A stretch of 7,231 nt of DNA from an uncultured Bacilli bacterium. Lineage in GTDB: Bacteria > Bacillota_I > Bacilli_A > RF39 > UBA660. Positions within the stretch are counted from its first letter, which is position 1; each line of letters opens with the position of its first letter. Location: contig CANRDR010000081.1 of the NCBI GenBank assembly GCA_947629425.1, forward strand, positions 1-7,231. Direction: 5' to 3'. Below, in pieces: positions 5,723 to 7,231 of the stretch. The notes below the pieces were generated by a model, which saw nothing but the letters and a program-made list of their open reading frames with translations, made no database searches and was not told the origin of the DNA. Position numbers and translations under genes: made by a program.

Positions 5723-6576
5723 TATTCTTCCCCCTTAATCATTAATACCATTAAATCATCTAATGTTATTTTATCTATTACATTTATTTTATATTTGTTC
5801 TTAAATTCTTTTATATTTTTTATTAATACTTCATAATTATATTTATTTTTTTTATATTTAATATAATCTTTTTTATTTATATTATTAAATTCTTCTTTAT
5901 TACATTTTGCTATAGCATAATTATCTAATATTTCATCTTTTGTATCTGATAAAATTATTTCACCATTATTTATAAATGTAATATAGTCTGCTATATTTTC
6001 TAAATCTTTAGTAATATGTGTTGATAGCAATATAGAACATTCTTCATCTGCAATTATATTTTGAAATATATCTATTATTTCACTTCTTGCTACTGGATCC
6101 AATCCACTTGTAGGTTCATCTAAAATTAATAGTTTTGGATGATGAGATAATGCAACTATTATTTCTAGTTTTTTTCTCATTCCTTTTGATAATGTTTTTA
6201 TTTGTTTATTATTTGGTAAATTAAATTCTTTTAAATAATTATTAAACATATTAGAATCCCAATTTTTATATACACTTATCATTATATTATTTATATCATT
6301 TGCTGTTAATATTTCAGGAAAAAACATATCATCTAATACTACACCAATATCTTCTTTTATATTTTCTATATTTGTTATATCTTTATTAAATATTTTTATA
6401 CTTCCTGTATAGTTTTTTATTATATCAAGTATTATTTTTATTGTAGTAGTTTTACCTGCACCATTTTCTCCTATAAAACCCATTATCATTCCTTTAGGTA
6501 GTTTAAAACTTACATTTTTTAATTCAAATTTATCATATTTTTTATTTATATTTTTTACTTCTAATGCATATTCCAT
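5722..6576 (-). CDS. ABC transporter ATP-binding protein (YtrB-like group)
   Basis: This 284-residue ATPase energises the permease encoded next. It has Walker A GENGAGKTT (36-44, Lys42), a signature motif degenerate to LSKGMRKK (129-136) in place of LSGGQ, Walker B LLILDEP with Glu154 (149-155), D-loop SGLD (157-160) and switch His187 in STH. The usual Q-loop glutamine is replaced in the stretch IGVVLDDMFFPE (77-88). These departures, and the basic extension of about 65 residues at the C-terminus, are normal for ATPases that sit with YtrA-type GntR regulators. Catalytic residues are intact, so it should hydrolyse ATP. The ATG at 6576 overlaps the regulator's TAA by one base and has GAGGAGG 7 bases upstream (6584-6590). 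Export of an antimicrobial or envelope-active compound is the likely job, by analogy only. Confidence 0.95.
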   Translation of the reverse strand: MEYALEVKNINKKYDKFELKNVSFKLPKGMIMGFIGENGAGKTTTIKIILDIIKNYTGSIKIFNKDITNIENIKEDIGVVLDDMFFPEILTANDINNIMISVYKNWDSNMFNNYLKEFNLPNNKQIKTLSKGMRKKLEIIVALSHHPKLLILDEPTSGLDPVARSEIIDIFQNIIADEECSILLSTHITKDLENIADYITFINNGEIILSDTKDEILDNYAIAKCNKEEFNNINKKDYIKYKKNKYNYEVLIKNIKEFKNKYKINVIDKITLDDLMVLMIKGEE

Positions 6577-6953
6577 TATTTTTCCTCCTCATATAATATA
6601 TTTAATATTTCTATAATATTTTTTTTAGTTATATTATTGTTTTTAGATATAGATACTACATTTTCTAATAAAGATTCTATTTTTTTAAATTGTTCTTCTA
6701 ATATAAGTTCTTTATTAATATTTGCTACATAAAAGCCTTTAGATGGAATTGATTTTATAAATCCTTCATTTTCTAATGTAGTATATGCGTTTTTTGTAGT
6801 TATTACGCTACATTTTAAGTCTTTAGCTAGTACTCTTATTGATGGTAATAATTCTCCTGACTTTAATTCGTTATTCAGTATTTTACTTTTTAATTGTTCT
6901 TTTATTTGTTCATATATAGGAACTCCATTTGTATTACTAATTATTATATCCAT
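6576..6953 (-). CDS. GntR-family transcriptional regulator, YtrA subfamily
   Basis: The protein has 125 residues. Residues about 8-77 form the GntR winged helix-turn-helix: PIYEQIKEQLKSKI (12-25), SGELLPSIRVLAKDL (32-46), the recognition helix around TTKNAYTTLENEGF (52-65) and the wing SIPSKGFYVA (68-77). The remaining short helical tail of about 45 residues is the YtrA-type dimerisation region rather than a FadR or UTRA ligand domain. Members usually repress their own operon, which encodes an ABC transporter, and release it on cell-wall or drug stress. That fits here: it is the first gene, overlaps the ATPase gene by one base, and a palindrome covers its promoter. The ATG at 6953 follows AAGAAGGG with 5 bases between. 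Confidence 0.93.
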   Translation of the reverse strand: MDIIISNTNGVPIYEQIKEQLKSKILNNELKSGELLPSIRVLAKDLKCSVITTKNAYTTLENEGFIKSIPSKGFYVANINKELILEEQFKKIESLLENVVSISKNNNITKKNIIEILNILYEEEK

Positions 6954-6966
6954 ATAATCCCTTCTT

Positions 6967-6997
6967 TGTATATATTATATTATATACAGTATATACA
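6967..6997. promoter_or_regulatory. Probable operator for the GntR regulator
   Basis: TGTATATA (6967-6974) and its inverted copy TATATACA (6981-6988) are exact 8-base arms 6 bases apart, giving a 22-bp dyad. A further TATATACA follows at 6990-6997, in the same orientation as the second arm. The dyad covers the -10 box (6979-6984) and the predicted start of transcription, so a bound dimer would block RNA polymerase. The position and form suit autorepression by the GntR protein encoded immediately downstream. Part of the symmetry is aided by alternating TA, but the terminal TG/CA steps are conserved in all three copies. Confidence 0.65.
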
Positions 6998-7007
6998 TTT
7001 ATGTCAA
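6979..7007 (-). promoter_or_regulatory. Consensus promoter of the gntR-ABC operon
   Basis: On the minus strand a perfect TTGACA (7007-7002) and a perfect TATAAT (6984-6979) are separated by the ideal 17 bases. The start is expected near 6972, leaving a leader of about 18 bases with an AAGAAGGG ribosome site (6959-6966). A promoter this strong for a regulator-transporter operon implies that it is normally held off by a repressor. Confidence 0.88.
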
Positions 7008-7010
7008 CAT

Positions 7011-7042
7011 AAAAACTCTAATACTTTTAAATAATAGAGTTT
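7011..7042 (-). terminator. Intrinsic terminator of the surface-protein gene
   Basis: On the minus strand AAACTCTA (7042-7035) pairs with TAGAGTTT (7020-7013) over 8 bp. The 14-base loop can extend the stem by further A-U and G-U pairs after one mismatch. Five Ts (7015-7011) follow. The 5' arm begins with the last two bases of the TAA stop codon. It insulates the gntR-ABC promoter from upstream transcription. Confidence 0.7.
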
Positions 7043-7231
7043 AAGTTACTTCATATGGTTCTTGTTTTGTGCCATTACCCGAAATATATTCTATTCCAGA
7101 TTTTAATACTATTGAAGCTCTAACTGCACTTGAAGAAATAGATGTAGAAACAGGTGATGAACCAGATAAAGTTCTATCTGAGTGTATACTAAATGCTCTA
7201 ACTGCACCTTCTGTTCCTACATGATAAGGTG
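7041..7231 (-). CDS. C-terminal end of a probable exported or surface protein (5' truncated)
   Basis: Only the last 62 codons are in the window; the gene begins beyond base 7231. The fragment runs from PYHVGTEGAVRAF through a Ser/Thr-rich stretch to SGIEYISGNGTKQEPYEVT and TAA. The ending, an xRxxIxLKSGI strand followed by SGNGT...PYEV, resembles the C-terminus of repetitive extracytoplasmic or pilin-like proteins that I remember from uncultured gut Bacillota. The family cannot be fixed from so short a piece. The region is visibly richer in G+C than the operon beside it. It is followed at once by an intrinsic terminator that shares bases with the stop codon. Confidence 0.7.
   Translation of the reverse strand, partial: PYHVGTEGAVRAFSIHSDRTLSGSSPVSTSISSSAVRASIVLKSGIEYISGNGTKQEPYEVT
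7117..7207 (-). repeat. 13-bp direct repeat inside the surface-protein gene
   Basis: GCTCTAACTGCAC occurs at 7117-7129 and again at 7195-7207, 78 bases or exactly 26 codons apart. Both copies are in the same reading frame and encode the same AVRA tetrapeptide on the minus strand. The match is short. It may mark a repeated protein motif (AVRAF and AVRAS) rather than a DNA element. Confidence 0.45.

Noticed and set aside
248..6953. Use of TGA as tryptophan (mycoplasma code), suggested by the very low G+C
   Set aside because: The Trp codons I checked are TGG and the genes read through full length without in-frame TGA.

Overview
The window is very A+T-rich (G+C roughly a quarter by eye) and reads as chromosomal DNA of a low-GC Gram-positive bacterium (Bacillota). 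The gut Bacilli/Erysipelotrichales/RF39-like lineages or low-GC Clostridia are my guess, from composition and protein style. Tryptophan is encoded by TGG and stops are TAA or TAG, so nothing points to the mycoplasma code. Every gene found is on the minus strand, so transcription runs from right to left. No insertion sequence, CRISPR array or phage gene is visible.

Layout in the direction of transcription: (1) 7231-7041, the last 62 codons of an exported-looking Ser/Thr/Gly-rich protein, ending in an intrinsic terminator. (2) 7007-5090, a compact operon of a YtrA-type GntR repressor, an ABC ATPase and an ABC-2 permease. The cistrons overlap by one base (TAATG). The operon is driven by a promoter with perfect -35 and -10 hexamers, and a TGTATATA inverted repeat covers the -10. 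(3) 5063-4242, a stand-alone CAT/E2-type acyltransferase-fold protein whose catalytic His position is Glu. It follows the permease by 26 bases, may also have its own promoter, and ends in a terminator. (4) 4163-2577, a three-helix membrane-anchored protein of 528 residues with a large outside region. It belongs to a family I recognise but whose function is unknown. (5) 2377-248, Tex, an S1-domain nucleic-acid-binding protein, with its own promoter. (6) 127-1, tRNA-Gly(UCC) followed by tRNA-Asn(GUU, cut by the window edge), driven by a strong extended -10 promoter.

The only clear functional module is the GntR/ABC operon. It is probably an autorepressed transporter induced by an envelope or drug signal, as in the ytr-type systems of Bacillus. 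Tex and the tRNAs are housekeeping genes. The points most worth a second look are the His-to-Glu acyltransferase-like protein beside the ABC operon, the unknown membrane-anchored protein (whose longest open frame starts too early), the operator over the GntR promoter, an unexplained 9-bp inverted repeat upstream of tex, and terminators that begin inside or just after stop codons. I see no convincing evidence of a wholly new multi-gene system.
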